Shown: positions 1 through 7,775 of the stretch, one piece after another
Position numbering within the stretch: position 1 is the stretch's first letter
How the letters are laid out: each line of letters starts with the position of its first letter
NCBI GenBank assembly: GCA_024697985.1
Contig: JAILRX010000141.1
Span: 1 to 23,055 of the forward strand
Direction: 5' to 3'
DNA: 23,055 nt
DNA from: Treponemataceae bacterium
GTDB taxonomy: Bacteria; Spirochaetota; Spirochaetia; Treponematales; Treponemataceae
Program-made: the position numbers and the translations under genes
Notes under the pieces: generated by a model
Told to the model about the DNA's origin: nothing
Databases searched by the model: none
The model's input: only the letters and a program-made list of their open reading frames with translations

Positions 1-467
1 TTGTGTGGAAGTTCAGCAAGCAATGAAGTATATGGCGTACAATAGCAAGTGATCAAAAAGTAATACAACAAAACCGTAACGAACAACCAGACAGTGTTTA
101 CTACACTGACGCCTCGGACAGGAGCGCAGAATACAAGTACAAAAACAAGTCCGAGTGGAATTGCAGCCCATCTCAAAAATGGAATACGACGACCAAGCTT
201 ATGCTTGCAGTTATCAGACCAGTTGCCAACAAGAGGGTCAGTCACAGCATCGAAAATTCGACCTACAGCTGTTACAAGACCAATGATTGTCAAAATTCCA
301 AGAACAACACGACCTGATGGAATGAGAGAAACCATTCCCAAATCCATTGCTTCCTGGTTCGGCTGATAAAAATATACTAACCATGAGCCAATCAGACCTG
401 AGACGATTGACCATCCCAGCTGTCCGATTGCATAAACCCACATTTTACCTCTTGTTAAGCTTTTCAT
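1..467 (-). CDS. GPH/MelB-family sugar transporter, N-terminal part (cut by window edge)
   Basis: I translated the minus strand from ATG at 467; 155 codons run without a stop to the left edge, so the C-terminal two thirds lie outside. The visible part has about four hydrophobic segments. It carries the hallmark of the glycoside-pentoside-hexuronide:cation symporter family, RIFDAVTDPLVG (residues 70-81), with both acidic residues (D73, D77) that bind the coupling cation in MelB, followed by the cytoplasmic loop LGRRIPFL. The later MelB motif MDxPxW is replaced by a CTPYTSLLAEL-type sequence, so it belongs to another subgroup than the upstream gph gene. It starts 2 bp after the stop of that gene, with AGAAAGGG upstream as a possible ribosome site, so the two are probably translationally coupled. 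Inferred role: uptake of a galactoside or its hydrolysis products across the inner membrane. The substrate cannot be read from the sequence. Confidence 0.88.
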   Translation of the reverse strand, partial: MKSLTRGKMWVYAIGQLGWSIVSGLIGSWLVYFYQPNQEAMDLGMVSLIPSGRVVLGILTIIGLVTAVGRIFDAVTDPLVGNWSDNCKHKLGRRIPFLRWAAIPLGLVFVLVFCAPVRGVSVVNTVWLFVTVLLYYFLITCYCTPYTSLLAELPH

Positions 468-469
468 GA

Positions 470-2251
470 CTATTCGTTACCCTTTCTAGCTGCAATTTCT
501 TCGCCAATTTCTGCCATTTTGGCATCTGTAAGCTTATATTTTGCCTTAAAAATAAGAGCACCGACAATCAAAACCGCCATTGGAATCAATGTCATGCACA
601 TTCTAAGTCCGATACTTGAACTTTGAGCAAGTTTTGTTCCAACAAGAGCATCCTTACTGATGTTACAAACTGAAAGGATGATACCTGCGATAAGAGCTGA
701 AAGACCAGAAGCAAGCTTTACTACAAAAGTCTGCATACTGAAAATTACGGCTTCATCACGACGATTATTCTTCAATTCACCATAATCAACGGTATTTGCA
801 AGGAATACAGTAACAACAACGTTAAGCATACCGATAGCACTCATGATCAAGAATGCTGATGGAAGAAGGAAGAAGAAGTTTTCTGTTCCTGTAAACGCAA
901 TAATCAAAAGAATTACATAACCTGCAAGAGCCATAAAGAAACTTGTATAGAAAATTTTCATCGTGTTCATGAATTTTCTGAACAACGGGAACAAAATCAT
1001 CATGGCAAGAATCTGGAATCCACCACCGCATGTGTTGAAAAGCGTATAGTTTCCTTCCCAGTTTGCAGGACTGAAATCATATTTAAAGAAGTAAATTACG
1101 AGGTTGGAAGTAATATAAAGAGCCGTGTTGATACAAACGATTGCAATTACCATTGTCATTGCCTGATCGTTCTGGAACAAAGCCTTGAACATGTCTCCAA
1201 CAGAGGCAGATTTCATATCGACTGTAGATTTTTCCTTTATGCAGAAACACATGATTGTGATGAAAAGGATGAATACAACAGCAATAATCAAGCTGAACCA
1301 TTTGTAACCGATTCTTTCAAGCGGAACCTTTGCCTTGACAACCCCAGATTCTGCAGCACGGATAATACGAATGCCCTCTTCGATTTGCTCGACTTTGGCA
1401 GTATCAACTCCGTTTGCCACAAATTCTGAAGTATAGTTGTTGATATTTTCCTCAATTTCTGCAAGCTGAAGCTCGAACTCACCAACTTTCTTGTTGATTT
1501 TTTCGATTTTCTTTTCAGAATTTTTTGGATTTTCAAGATTTGCTCTTTCAGCAGCAAGCTTTCCTGTTACATCCTGTCTTTCCTGGATTCGGATGACAAG
1601 CATGTCAACGTCTTGCTGAATTTCTGCAGGAAGTGCATTTTTAACTTCTGAAATCAAAGCTGTCTGACTATCTTTCATTTTTGTAAGCTGTTCCTGTGCC
1701 AACTGGTAGTTTCCGGCATCAGGAGAGAATTTTGCACCAAAGAAAGAAACAGCAAGTACTGTCAAAATTGAAACAAGAGCAGAACCGACACCTGCAGCAG
1801 ATCGTGCGAATGCAGAAAGGCCTTCCCTTTCCTTACCGCTGTCTGTAAAAGCAGGAACCATTGACCAATATGGAATATCCATCATTGTGTAAGTTACACC
1901 CCAAAGGATATAGGTTACTGCAGCATAAGCAACCATTCCACCTGCATTGAGTGATGGTGGTGCTGAGAACATCAAAAATAAGATAACAGCATTAGTGATT
2001 GTACCGATCATCAACCATGGTCTGAATTTACCCCATCGTGTCTTGGTCTTTGAAACTACAACACCCATAATCGGGTCATTGAAAGCGTCAAAAACACGTG
2101 CAGCCATAAGGATGATACCCATAGCCCAAGCGCTAACGCCCATAATATCTTGATAGTAATACAAGATATAACCAGCTGAAAGCATGTAAACCATATCTTT
2201 GGCTACAGCTCCCAAACCGTACGTAAACTTTTCCTTGCCGGACAGTTTCAT
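470..2251 (-). CDS. GPH/MelB-family sugar:cation symporter with large coiled-coil insert
   Basis: 593 residues, well above the roughly 450-500 usual for this family. The N-terminal half has the GPH signature RVFDAFNDPIMG (52-63) and YTMMDIPYWSM (121-131). D55, D59 and D125 match the cation-site acids known from MelB, so cation-coupled sugar uptake at the inner membrane is likely. Transmembrane segments are visible at about 10-33, 40-58, 80-98, 106-128, 154-172 and 317-337, and again through the C-terminal half. Between segments 5 and 6 lies a hydrophilic, strongly charged stretch (about 174-316) rich in E, K, Q and heptad-like leucines, predicted as coiled coil; by family topology it would be periplasmic. 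The start is well supported by AAGGAGG four bases before ATG. It lies between the hydrolase gene (74 bp upstream) and the second GPH gene (2 bp downstream). Substrate inferred from context as a beta-galactoside. Confidence 0.93.
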   Translation of the reverse strand: MKLSGKEKFTYGLGAVAKDMVYMLSAGYILYYYQDIMGVSAWAMGIILMAARVFDAFNDPIMGVVVSKTKTRWGKFRPWLMIGTITNAVILFLMFSAPPSLNAGGMVAYAAVTYILWGVTYTMMDIPYWSMVPAFTDSGKEREGLSAFARSAAGVGSALVSILTVLAVSFFGAKFSPDAGNYQLAQEQLTKMKDSQTALISEVKNALPAEIQQDVDMLVIRIQERQDVTGKLAAERANLENPKNSEKKIEKINKKVGEFELQLAEIEENINNYTSEFVANGVDTAKVEQIEEGIRIIRAAESGVVKAKVPLERIGYKWFSLIIAVVFILFITIMCFCIKEKSTVDMKSASVGDMFKALFQNDQAMTMVIAIVCINTALYITSNLVIYFFKYDFSPANWEGNYTLFNTCGGGFQILAMMILFPLFRKFMNTMKIFYTSFFMALAGYVILLIIAFTGTENFFFLLPSAFLIMSAIGMLNVVVTVFLANTVDYGELKNNRRDEAVIFSMQTFVVKLASGLSALIAGIILSVCNISKDALVGTKLAQSSSIGLRMCMTLIPMAVLIVGALIFKAKYKLTDAKMAEIGEEIAARKGNE

Positions 2252-2268
2252 ACTTCCTCCTTAATCCA

Positions 2269-2311
2269 ATTAAAACTTCTTAATTTACAACAATTAGTTA
2301 AAAGTTTTAAT
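2269..2311 (-). repeat. 10-bp inverted repeat between hydrolase and transporter genes
   Basis: ATTAAAACTT at 2269-2278 and its exact complement AAGTTTTAAT at 2302-2311 are separated by 23 bp of AT-rich DNA. It sits just upstream of the transporter's ribosome-binding site (AAGGAGG). It could be a weak mRNA hairpin or a regulator site. There is no T-run making it an intrinsic terminator. Function unknown. Confidence 0.4.
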
Positions 2312-2325
2312 TTAATATTATTATA

Positions 2326-4719
2326 TTAGATATCAATTGTAAATGCAACTTCTACTTTTCCAGCCTGTTCAGACTCGATTGTCAAAACTGCATCCCCTGA
2401 TTTCCCGATTGTTTTTACGTAAGTTCCGAACATTCCGCCGTGAAGCGAAATAACGTCCGGTCCGATAATTTCAAGCGGTCCTTTTACAGAAAGCTTTACA
2501 GGCTCACTGAAATAGTTCAAAACATTGGAGTTTTCATCACAAAGCTTGATTCGAACGCTTGCAACATCATAAGTATTAGCTTCCTTAAGGTTTGTGTGAT
2601 CCACATCAGTCTCGATATGGGCGACTTTCATCGGGCCCTTTCGGACGGTTTTTACAACCTTTCCGTCTTTTATCGCCTCAAACTTGTATGATGTAGACTT
2701 TCCGCCCCAGTCACCGACGTATTTATTGAAATAACCGACAGCACTGTTTGGATTCATGTGATAGATGAAAACCAGCTTTAAGGCGTGTTTTAAAAGTTCG
2801 CCGCTCATCGAAATACCTTTTACGGCAGCCATATTCAGGACAGCCTTTACGGATTTTGCCTGACCTTTTGAAAATTTCTCACCTTTCTCAATTGCATCCC
2901 CGATAAAATCATCGATCAAAAGCGGACCATGAGCAAGATGCTTATACGAAGAATCCGAAGCCTTGTATTCCTTGATGAAACGGTCGTTTTTATACATCTT
3001 TACAGAATCAGCGTTCGTAAAGATATAAGTAGAGCCCCTGAAGCAAGCAGGATGTTCACCGATATCCATTGAAGAACCGATTTCAAGAACACTTTCCTTT
3101 TCCTGTTGAGAAGAATATACGCTTGCGGCCATTTTTGGATTTCGCCACATATCAAGAACTCCGTGATAGCAGATTCTGTCTCCGCTTCCGAAATCCTTAT
3201 GTGTATTGTAGTCAGACATTACCCAGCCAAAACTTCCGCAGATGTCGTCGTAACTGGCGATTGCATCCAAAACATTTGCATGTCTGATGGCATGGTCACG
3301 TCTGTGCTCCTCGCAGTCAAAGTTTTTAGTCGGGAACATGTGTCCGTTATATTCGCTGACAAGATAAGGCTTGTTTACGTCTGAAGTAACTTTTGCCTTT
3401 GGAAGACAGCCCTCGTTTGATCCGCTGTGGACAAAATCGTTGTAGGTGTAAACATCTTCCAGAAGGGAACTCTTTCGATGGGCCCTTACTCCGCCAGTCG
3501 GTCTTGTTGAATCAAGCTGATGGGCCATCGCATTCGTTCTCGTGTAAAAAGCATCGTCATCCTTGGATTCGTTGATTCGTACCCCCCAAAGAATGATTGA
3601 AGCGTGATTCCTCCACTGAGTAACCATGTCGCGGACGTTTTCAACGGCCTGATCTTTCCAAGCCTCGTCTCCGATGTGCTGCCATCCAGGAATTTCCGTA
3701 AAAACAAGAAGTCCAAGTTCATCACAGGCATCGATAAAATAATGAGATTGAGGATAATGTGACGTTCGGACAGCATTCAAACCAAGTTCGTTTTTCAAAA
3801 CCTTCGCATCCATTACCTGCATTGACTGAGGCATCGCATATCCAACGTAAGGATAGCTTTGATGGCGGTCCAATCCACGGATTTTCAGTCTCTTTCCATT
3901 GAGGAAAAATCCGTTTTTCTTGAACTCGGCCTTTCGGAATCCGACAGTAATGATTTTTTCATCAATCTTTACGCCATCCTTGAAAAGCTCGTTTTTAACA
4001 TCGTAAAGGTTAGGTTCATCAACTGACCACTTTTTCAGGTTCTTAAGGTCAAAGCTTGAAAGACTGTTTTCAGATGTAACTGAAAATTCGCTGATTTTTT
4101 TATAACTATCAGCCTTATGCTCGCTGATCGACTGAAGTACAGTCAATTTTTCATCATTCTTATTGAGAGTAAATTCGCTGCTCAAGTTGTAAGTATCAAG
4201 CTCAATTGAATAATCTGGTTTAAGGAAAAGATCCTTAAAATAAACATCTTCCTTTACATCGATATATACATCCCTGTAAATTCCACCATAAGTCATATAG
4301 TCAATTACAAGACCAAAAGGAGGCACGTTCAAATCCTCGCGGCTGTTTACCTTGATTACAAGAACGTTGTCTTTTTCAAAATCAAGTTCATCTGCAAGAT
4401 CTACAGTGTATGCCGTGTAACCGCAGTGATGGACAGCAAGAGACTTTCCGTTCAGGAAAACTTCACTTTCGTGAGCAGCTCCGTCTATAGTCAAAAGGAC
4501 ATGTTTATTTTTCCATGAAGATTCTGCCTTAAAAACCTTGCGGTAAGAACAAATCATCTGATAAAGAGATTCGTCAAAATAGTGAAATGGAATTTCCTTG
4601 CAGGTATGAGGAAGTCGAACTGAAACAGAATTTTCTGAAGAACAATCAGATTTCAACTGCTCCTCAGAAAATTTTTCGAAAAACTGCCAGTCATTATTCA
4701 AATATATTCGAGAAATCAT
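2326..4719 (-). CDS. Glycoside hydrolase family 2, beta-galactosidase-like
   Basis: 797 residues without a signal peptide, so a cytoplasmic enzyme hydrolysing an imported glycoside. Domain order typical of GH2: N-terminal jelly-roll sugar-binding domain (about 1-155, with GGIYRDVYI), an immunoglobulin-like domain (about 160-262), the TIM barrel from about 263 with NGKRLKIRGLDRHQ and NAVRTSHYP, then about 250 C-terminal residues of all-beta character. The acid/base glutamate is E384 in WGVRINES, and the nucleophile is E456 in PYLVSEYN. Beta-galactosidase is favoured over beta-glucuronidase because the gene lies between galT/galK and GPH permeases, but GH2 specificity cannot be fixed from motifs alone. 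The ATG is preceded by GGAG at five bases. The gene has its own candidate promoters 111 bp downstream of galT, so it may be controlled partly apart from galKT. Confidence 0.9.
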   Translation of the reverse strand: MISRIYLNNDWQFFEKFSEEQLKSDCSSENSVSVRLPHTCKEIPFHYFDESLYQMICSYRKVFKAESSWKNKHVLLTIDGAAHESEVFLNGKSLAVHHCGYTAYTVDLADELDFEKDNVLVIKVNSREDLNVPPFGLVIDYMTYGGIYRDVYIDVKEDVYFKDLFLKPDYSIELDTYNLSSEFTLNKNDEKLTVLQSISEHKADSYKKISEFSVTSENSLSSFDLKNLKKWSVDEPNLYDVKNELFKDGVKIDEKIITVGFRKAEFKKNGFFLNGKRLKIRGLDRHQSYPYVGYAMPQSMQVMDAKVLKNELGLNAVRTSHYPQSHYFIDACDELGLLVFTEIPGWQHIGDEAWKDQAVENVRDMVTQWRNHASIILWGVRINESKDDDAFYTRTNAMAHQLDSTRPTGGVRAHRKSSLLEDVYTYNDFVHSGSNEGCLPKAKVTSDVNKPYLVSEYNGHMFPTKNFDCEEHRRDHAIRHANVLDAIASYDDICGSFGWVMSDYNTHKDFGSGDRICYHGVLDMWRNPKMAASVYSSQQEKESVLEIGSSMDIGEHPACFRGSTYIFTNADSVKMYKNDRFIKEYKASDSSYKHLAHGPLLIDDFIGDAIEKGEKFSKGQAKSVKAVLNMAAVKGISMSGELLKHALKLVFIYHMNPNSAVGYFNKYVGDWGGKSTSYKFEAIKDGKVVKTVRKGPMKVAHIETDVDHTNLKEANTYDVASVRIKLCDENSNVLNYFSEPVKLSVKGPLEIIGPDVISLHGGMFGTYVKTIGKSGDAVLTIESEQAGKVEVAFTIDI

Positions 4720-4734
4720 AAACTCTCCAAAAAC

Positions 4735-4794
4735 TCTATACTAGTATATAAAATATACTTCAAGAATTTTAACATAGAAAATTTACAATCTCAA
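4735..4794 (-). promoter_or_regulatory. Two tandem candidate promoters with palindromes before the GH2 gene
   Basis: Reading the minus strand, TTGAGA (4794-4789) and TAAAAT (4771-4766) are separated by 17 bp. Downstream, TTGAAG (4763-4758) and TATAGA (4740-4735) are also separated by 17 bp. The second -10 box overlaps a perfect 12-bp palindrome, TATACTAGTATA (4737-4748), and its spacer holds the inverted repeat GTATAT-AAA-ATATAC (4744-4758). That placement suits a repressor operator. Spacing and hexamers are seen; regulation is inferred, and no regulator gene is in the window. Confidence 0.5.
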
Positions 4795-4830
4795 GGAAAT
4801 AATTAACTCGTTTTTCTAATAAAATCCTCG

Positions 4831-6321
4831 TTAAAGGCTTTTTACGAAACGATCAAAGGCAGCTTTGCCCTTCTCGTCCCGCTTGAAAACGCCGGCGTAT
4901 TCAAGAACCTTCGCAAAGACAATTCCGATTTCATCTTCGACAATCTTATCGATATTGGAACTGTCAATCTTGTCGTATTTTTTCTTGAATTCATCAACCC
5001 AGTCGGCATGTTTTTCAAGACTTTCATTCGACCGCAAATCCTTGCCTTCAAGAATGTATTTTTTAAGTTCTTCCATCTCACCTTTCAATCGTGAAGGCAA
5101 AACTGCAAGTCCCATGACTTCAATCAAACCGATATTTTCCTTTTTGATGTGATGAAGTTCGTTGTGTGGATGATAGAATCCAAGCGGACATTCTTTTGTC
5201 GTGATGTTGTTTCGAAGTGCAAGATCAAGTTCGAACATTCCGTTCTTGAAACGAGCAATCGGAGTTATCGTATTGTGCTTTTCACCATCTGTTTCTGCGT
5301 AGATGAAGGCACTTTCATCGGTATAGTTACGCCATTTTCCAAGGATATGGTCAGCAAGCTCGATGATGCGTTTTTCGTCCTTGCATCTGAGTCTGATTAC
5401 AGAAAGAGGCCATTTTACGATGCCGCAGTCAACATCCTCGAAGTTTGCAACCTTGAAAGATTTTTCTACAGGAGATTTTGCCATGGCAAATTCGTAATTT
5501 CCACCCTGATAATGATCGTGAGTCAAAATTGAACCGCCTACAATCGGCAAATCAGCATTTGAACCGAGGAAATAATGAGGAAACTGCTTTACAAAATCAA
5601 AAAGCTTTTGGAAAGTAGCCTTTTCAATTTTCATCGGAGAATGTTCGCCACAGAAAACGATACAATGCTCGTTGTAATAAACATACGGAGAATACTGAAA
5701 ACCCCACTGGCTGTTGTTAATGGTAATAGGGATGATTCGGTGATTTTCTCGTGCAGGATGATTCAAGCGACCTGCATAACCTTCGTTTTCACGACACAAA
5801 AGGCACTTCGGATAGCTGGACTGCTTTGCATTTTTAGCAGCGGCGATGGCCTTAGGGTCTTTTTCCGGTTTCGAAAGATTTATCGTAATGTCGATGTCAC
5901 CATATTCTGTTGAAGTCTTCCACTTCATGTCCTTGCAGACTCTGTAGCGGCGGATGTAATCAGAATCCTGACTCAACTTGTAATAATAATCAGTTGCCTC
6001 TTTTGGAGAGGAAGCGTATTTTTTCCAAAATTCATCAATTACAGTCTTTGGCCGAGGCATAAGGCAGTTCATCAGTTTTGTATCAAACAGATCCTTATGC
6101 ACGATTGAATCTTCAATAATCTTGTTTTCAACTGCGTAATCCAGAATTTCTTTCAGAGTCTGTTCAAGATTGATGTTTGAAAATTTTTCTTCACTTTCTA
6201 CGTAATCATCCAGCTTCAACACGTCCAGAAGAAGGTTCGTTGCATAGATTTTTTCTTCTTCAGGAAGAAGCCCTGTTTCGATGCCATATTTAACAAGTTT
6301 TGTTATTGAATCATAAATCAT
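4831..6321 (-). CDS. galT: UDP-glucose--hexose-1-phosphate uridylyltransferase, class II
   Basis: 496 residues, the length of the class II (Firmicutes-type) GalT rather than the roughly 350-residue class I enzyme. It exchanges galactose-1-phosphate with UDP-glucose to give UDP-galactose and glucose-1-phosphate in the cytoplasm (Leloir pathway). The active-site motif THDHYQGG lies at 267-274, in place of the HPHPQ of class I. Other recognisable class II segments are PKCLLCRENEGYAGRLNHPA (171-190) and NEHCIVFCGEHSPM (217-230). The start is ATG at 6321 with GAGAGG about five bases upstream. It follows galK by 66 bp on the same strand; the gap contains a direct repeat and a small GC-rich hairpin. 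No galE is visible to regenerate UDP-glucose, so it must be encoded elsewhere. Confidence 0.95.
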   Translation of the reverse strand: MIYDSITKLVKYGIETGLLPEEEKIYATNLLLDVLKLDDYVESEEKFSNINLEQTLKEILDYAVENKIIEDSIVHKDLFDTKLMNCLMPRPKTVIDEFWKKYASSPKEATDYYYKLSQDSDYIRRYRVCKDMKWKTSTEYGDIDITINLSKPEKDPKAIAAAKNAKQSSYPKCLLCRENEGYAGRLNHPARENHRIIPITINNSQWGFQYSPYVYYNEHCIVFCGEHSPMKIEKATFQKLFDFVKQFPHYFLGSNADLPIVGGSILTHDHYQGGNYEFAMAKSPVEKSFKVANFEDVDCGIVKWPLSVIRLRCKDEKRIIELADHILGKWRNYTDESAFIYAETDGEKHNTITPIARFKNGMFELDLALRNNITTKECPLGFYHPHNELHHIKKENIGLIEVMGLAVLPSRLKGEMEELKKYILEGKDLRSNESLEKHADWVDEFKKKYDKIDSSNIDKIVEDEIGIVFAKVLEYAGVFKRDEKGKAAFDRFVKSL

Positions 6322-6334
6322 ATTTACCTCTCAT

Positions 6335-6404
6335 GCCTTAAATCTTTCGTGCGCGACTAGTTGATGCGCGCAATTACTTCAGTTGCCTTAAATCTTTCGT
6401 GCGC
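6335..6404. repeat. 20-bp direct repeat duplicating the 3' end of galK
   Basis: The 20 bases at 6335-6354 recur exactly at 6385-6404, 50 bp apart. The second copy contains the galK stop codon (6388-6390) and the codons for its last four residues (ARKI). Between the copies lies an inverted repeat, TGCGCG (6350-6355) and CGCGCA (6367-6372), which would form a 6-bp GC stem with an 11-nt loop. This looks like a small tandem duplication of the galK terminus into the galK-galT gap. An mRNA role is possible but unproven. Confidence 0.75.
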
Positions 6405-7551
6405 CATCGCCGATTTCGACTACATAAAAATCAGCAGCGTATCCAATTTTTGCCTTGTATGCAGAACCTACATTTTCGATAAACGCATCAATTGCATCAT
6501 CCTTTACGATGCTTACCGTGCATCCACCAAATCCGGCTCCGGTCATTCTCGAACCGATGACGCCTTTCTGCTTGAGGCTTTCTTCAACAAGCGTATCAAG
6601 CTCAATTCCCGTAACCTCATAATCATCACGGAGCGAATCGTGACTTGCTATCATCAGCTTACCAAATTCTTCAATCTGATTATTTTTCAAAGCCTCAACA
6701 GCCTTAATAGTTCTCTGGTTTTCATAAACGGCATGCTTAGCCCTTCTCTGTCGTACTGGACTTTTGATGGCATCCTTATACTGCTCAAACTGCTGTTCTG
6801 TAAGTTCTCCGAGAGAATTAATTTTTACGACAGACTGAAGTTCAGACAGAGCCTGCTCACATTCAGCACGTCTTTCATTATACTTCGAATCTCCAAGTCC
6901 ACGTTTTTTATTGGAACAGGCAATTACAATTTTAGCTCCTTCAAGTTTCAAAGGCGCATAAGTGTATGAAAGATCGGCCGTATCCAAAAAGATAGCATTA
7001 TCCTTCTTGCCCATGGCAATTGCAAACTGATCCATAATTCCGCAGTTTACTTTGTTGAAATTATTTTCGCTGTACTGCCCGATAAGAGCGATTTTATCAG
7101 GTGTAAGATTGAATCCATAATAATCATTCAGGAAAGTACCTGTTCCGACTTCTACAGATGCTGATGAAGAAAGACCAGAACCGTTCGGGATATTTCCAAA
7201 CAGAAGCATGTCAAAACCGTTCGAGATTTTATAACCCTTGTCCTCGAGAGCCCACATCACTCCCATCGGATAGTTGATCCAGCTGTTATCTCCGGTCGGC
7301 TCAAGCTTATCAAGACTTGCGTCAATCACGCCAAATTTTGCAAAGTTCTTTGAGAAAAACCTGAGTTTTCGGTCGTCTCTTTTTCGTACGATAAAATAAG
7401 TTCCGATTGTAAGGGCACACGGAAAAACATGACCACCATTGTAATCAGTGTGTTCCCCGATAAGGTTGACCCTTCCAGGAGCAAAATAAGTTCGAATTTC
7501 TCCGCCCTTTCCAAACTCTGCTTCAAAATCCTTTATAAGCTGTTCTTTCAT
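6388..7551 (-). CDS. galK: Galactokinase
   Basis: 387 residues, normal length for this GHMP-family kinase. It phosphorylates alpha-D-galactose with ATP to galactose-1-phosphate, the first committed Leloir step. The galactokinase signature PGRVNLIGEHTDYNGG is at 25-40. The ATP loop GSGLSSSAS is at 124-132, the catalytic-base region GIMDQFA at 171-177 (D174), and the third GHMP motif GSRMTGAGFGG lies near the C terminus. ATG 7551 is preceded by GAGGA at about seven bases. It is the first gene of the minus-strand galactose cluster and lies divergent to the tRNA gene. A 20-bp sequence at its 3' end, including the stop codon, is duplicated downstream. Confidence 0.97.
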   Translation of the reverse strand: MKEQLIKDFEAEFGKGGEIRTYFAPGRVNLIGEHTDYNGGHVFPCALTIGTYFIVRKRDDRKLRFFSKNFAKFGVIDASLDKLEPTGDNSWINYPMGVMWALEDKGYKISNGFDMLLFGNIPNGSGLSSSASVEVGTGTFLNDYYGFNLTPDKIALIGQYSENNFNKVNCGIMDQFAIAMGKKDNAIFLDTADLSYTYAPLKLEGAKIVIACSNKKRGLGDSKYNERRAECEQALSELQSVVKINSLGELTEQQFEQYKDAIKSPVRQRRAKHAVYENQRTIKAVEALKNNQIEEFGKLMIASHDSLRDDYEVTGIELDTLVEESLKQKGVIGSRMTGAGFGGCTVSIVKDDAIDAFIENVGSAYKAKIGYAADFYVVEIGDGARKI

Positions 7552-7591
7552 ATCTAATCCTCAAAAAGTGAAGTTTTACAATTTTTTCTAA

Positions 7592-7619
7592 ATTATATCA
7601 GAAGAACATAAAATTGCAA
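7592..7619 (-). promoter_or_regulatory. Candidate galK promoter
   Basis: On the minus strand, TTGCAA (7619-7614) and TATAAT (7597-7592) are separated by 16 bp. The -10 box is preceded by TG at the extended -10 position (TGATATAAT). The expected start lies about 35 bases before the galK ATG. It is the only good sigma-70-type site in the gap and would drive galK and probably galT. Confidence 0.6.
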
Positions 7620-7651
7620 TAAACTAATCGATTTAAAAAATTCTGACAAAC

Positions 7652-7680
7652 TTGACCAAACTGAACGTATATGGTAATGT
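7652..7680 (+). promoter_or_regulatory. Candidate tRNA-Val promoter
   Basis: TTGACC (7652-7657) and TAATGT (7675-7680) are separated by 17 bp. The predicted start is about seven bases before the mature tRNA 5' end at 7694. No other promoter is visible before the following protein gene, so it probably serves both. Confidence 0.6.
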
Positions 7681-7693
7681 CACAAATGTATTT

Positions 7694-7767
7694 GCGGAGT
7701 TAGCTCAGTTGGTCAGAGCATCACGTTGACATCGTGGGGGTCGGTGGTTCAAATCCACTATTCCGCA
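7694..7767 (+). tRNA. tRNA-Val (anticodon GAC)
   Basis: A full cloverleaf can be drawn. The acceptor stem is GCGGAGT (7694-7700) with ATTCCGC (7760-7766) and discriminator A at 7767. The D stem is GCTC/GAGC (7703-7706, 7716-7719). The anticodon stem is TCACG/CGTGG around loop TTGACAT (7726-7732), which gives GAC. The T stem is GGTGG/CCACT around TTCAAAT (7748-7754). The CCA end is not encoded. It decodes GUC (and GUU by wobble). A coding region begins only 8 nt after the 3' end. Confidence 0.95.
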
Positions 7768-7775
7768 CTAAATTT

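Noticed and set aside
94..441. Short open frames on either strand at the left edge
   Set aside because: The continuous minus-strand reading of a GPH transporter (1-467) explains this region without a frameshift.
5149..5913. Two plus-strand open frames opposite galT
   Set aside because: Shadow frames of the class II GalT gene with no recognisable protein features.
6361..6969. Plus-strand open frame of 202 codons opposite galK
   Set aside because: Antisense to a clear galactokinase, low-complexity composition and no initiation signal.
7734..7775. Upstream GTG start for the regulator gene
   Set aside because: It lies within the tRNA anticodon arm, so the added residues are tRNA sequence; ATG 7776 is the natural start.
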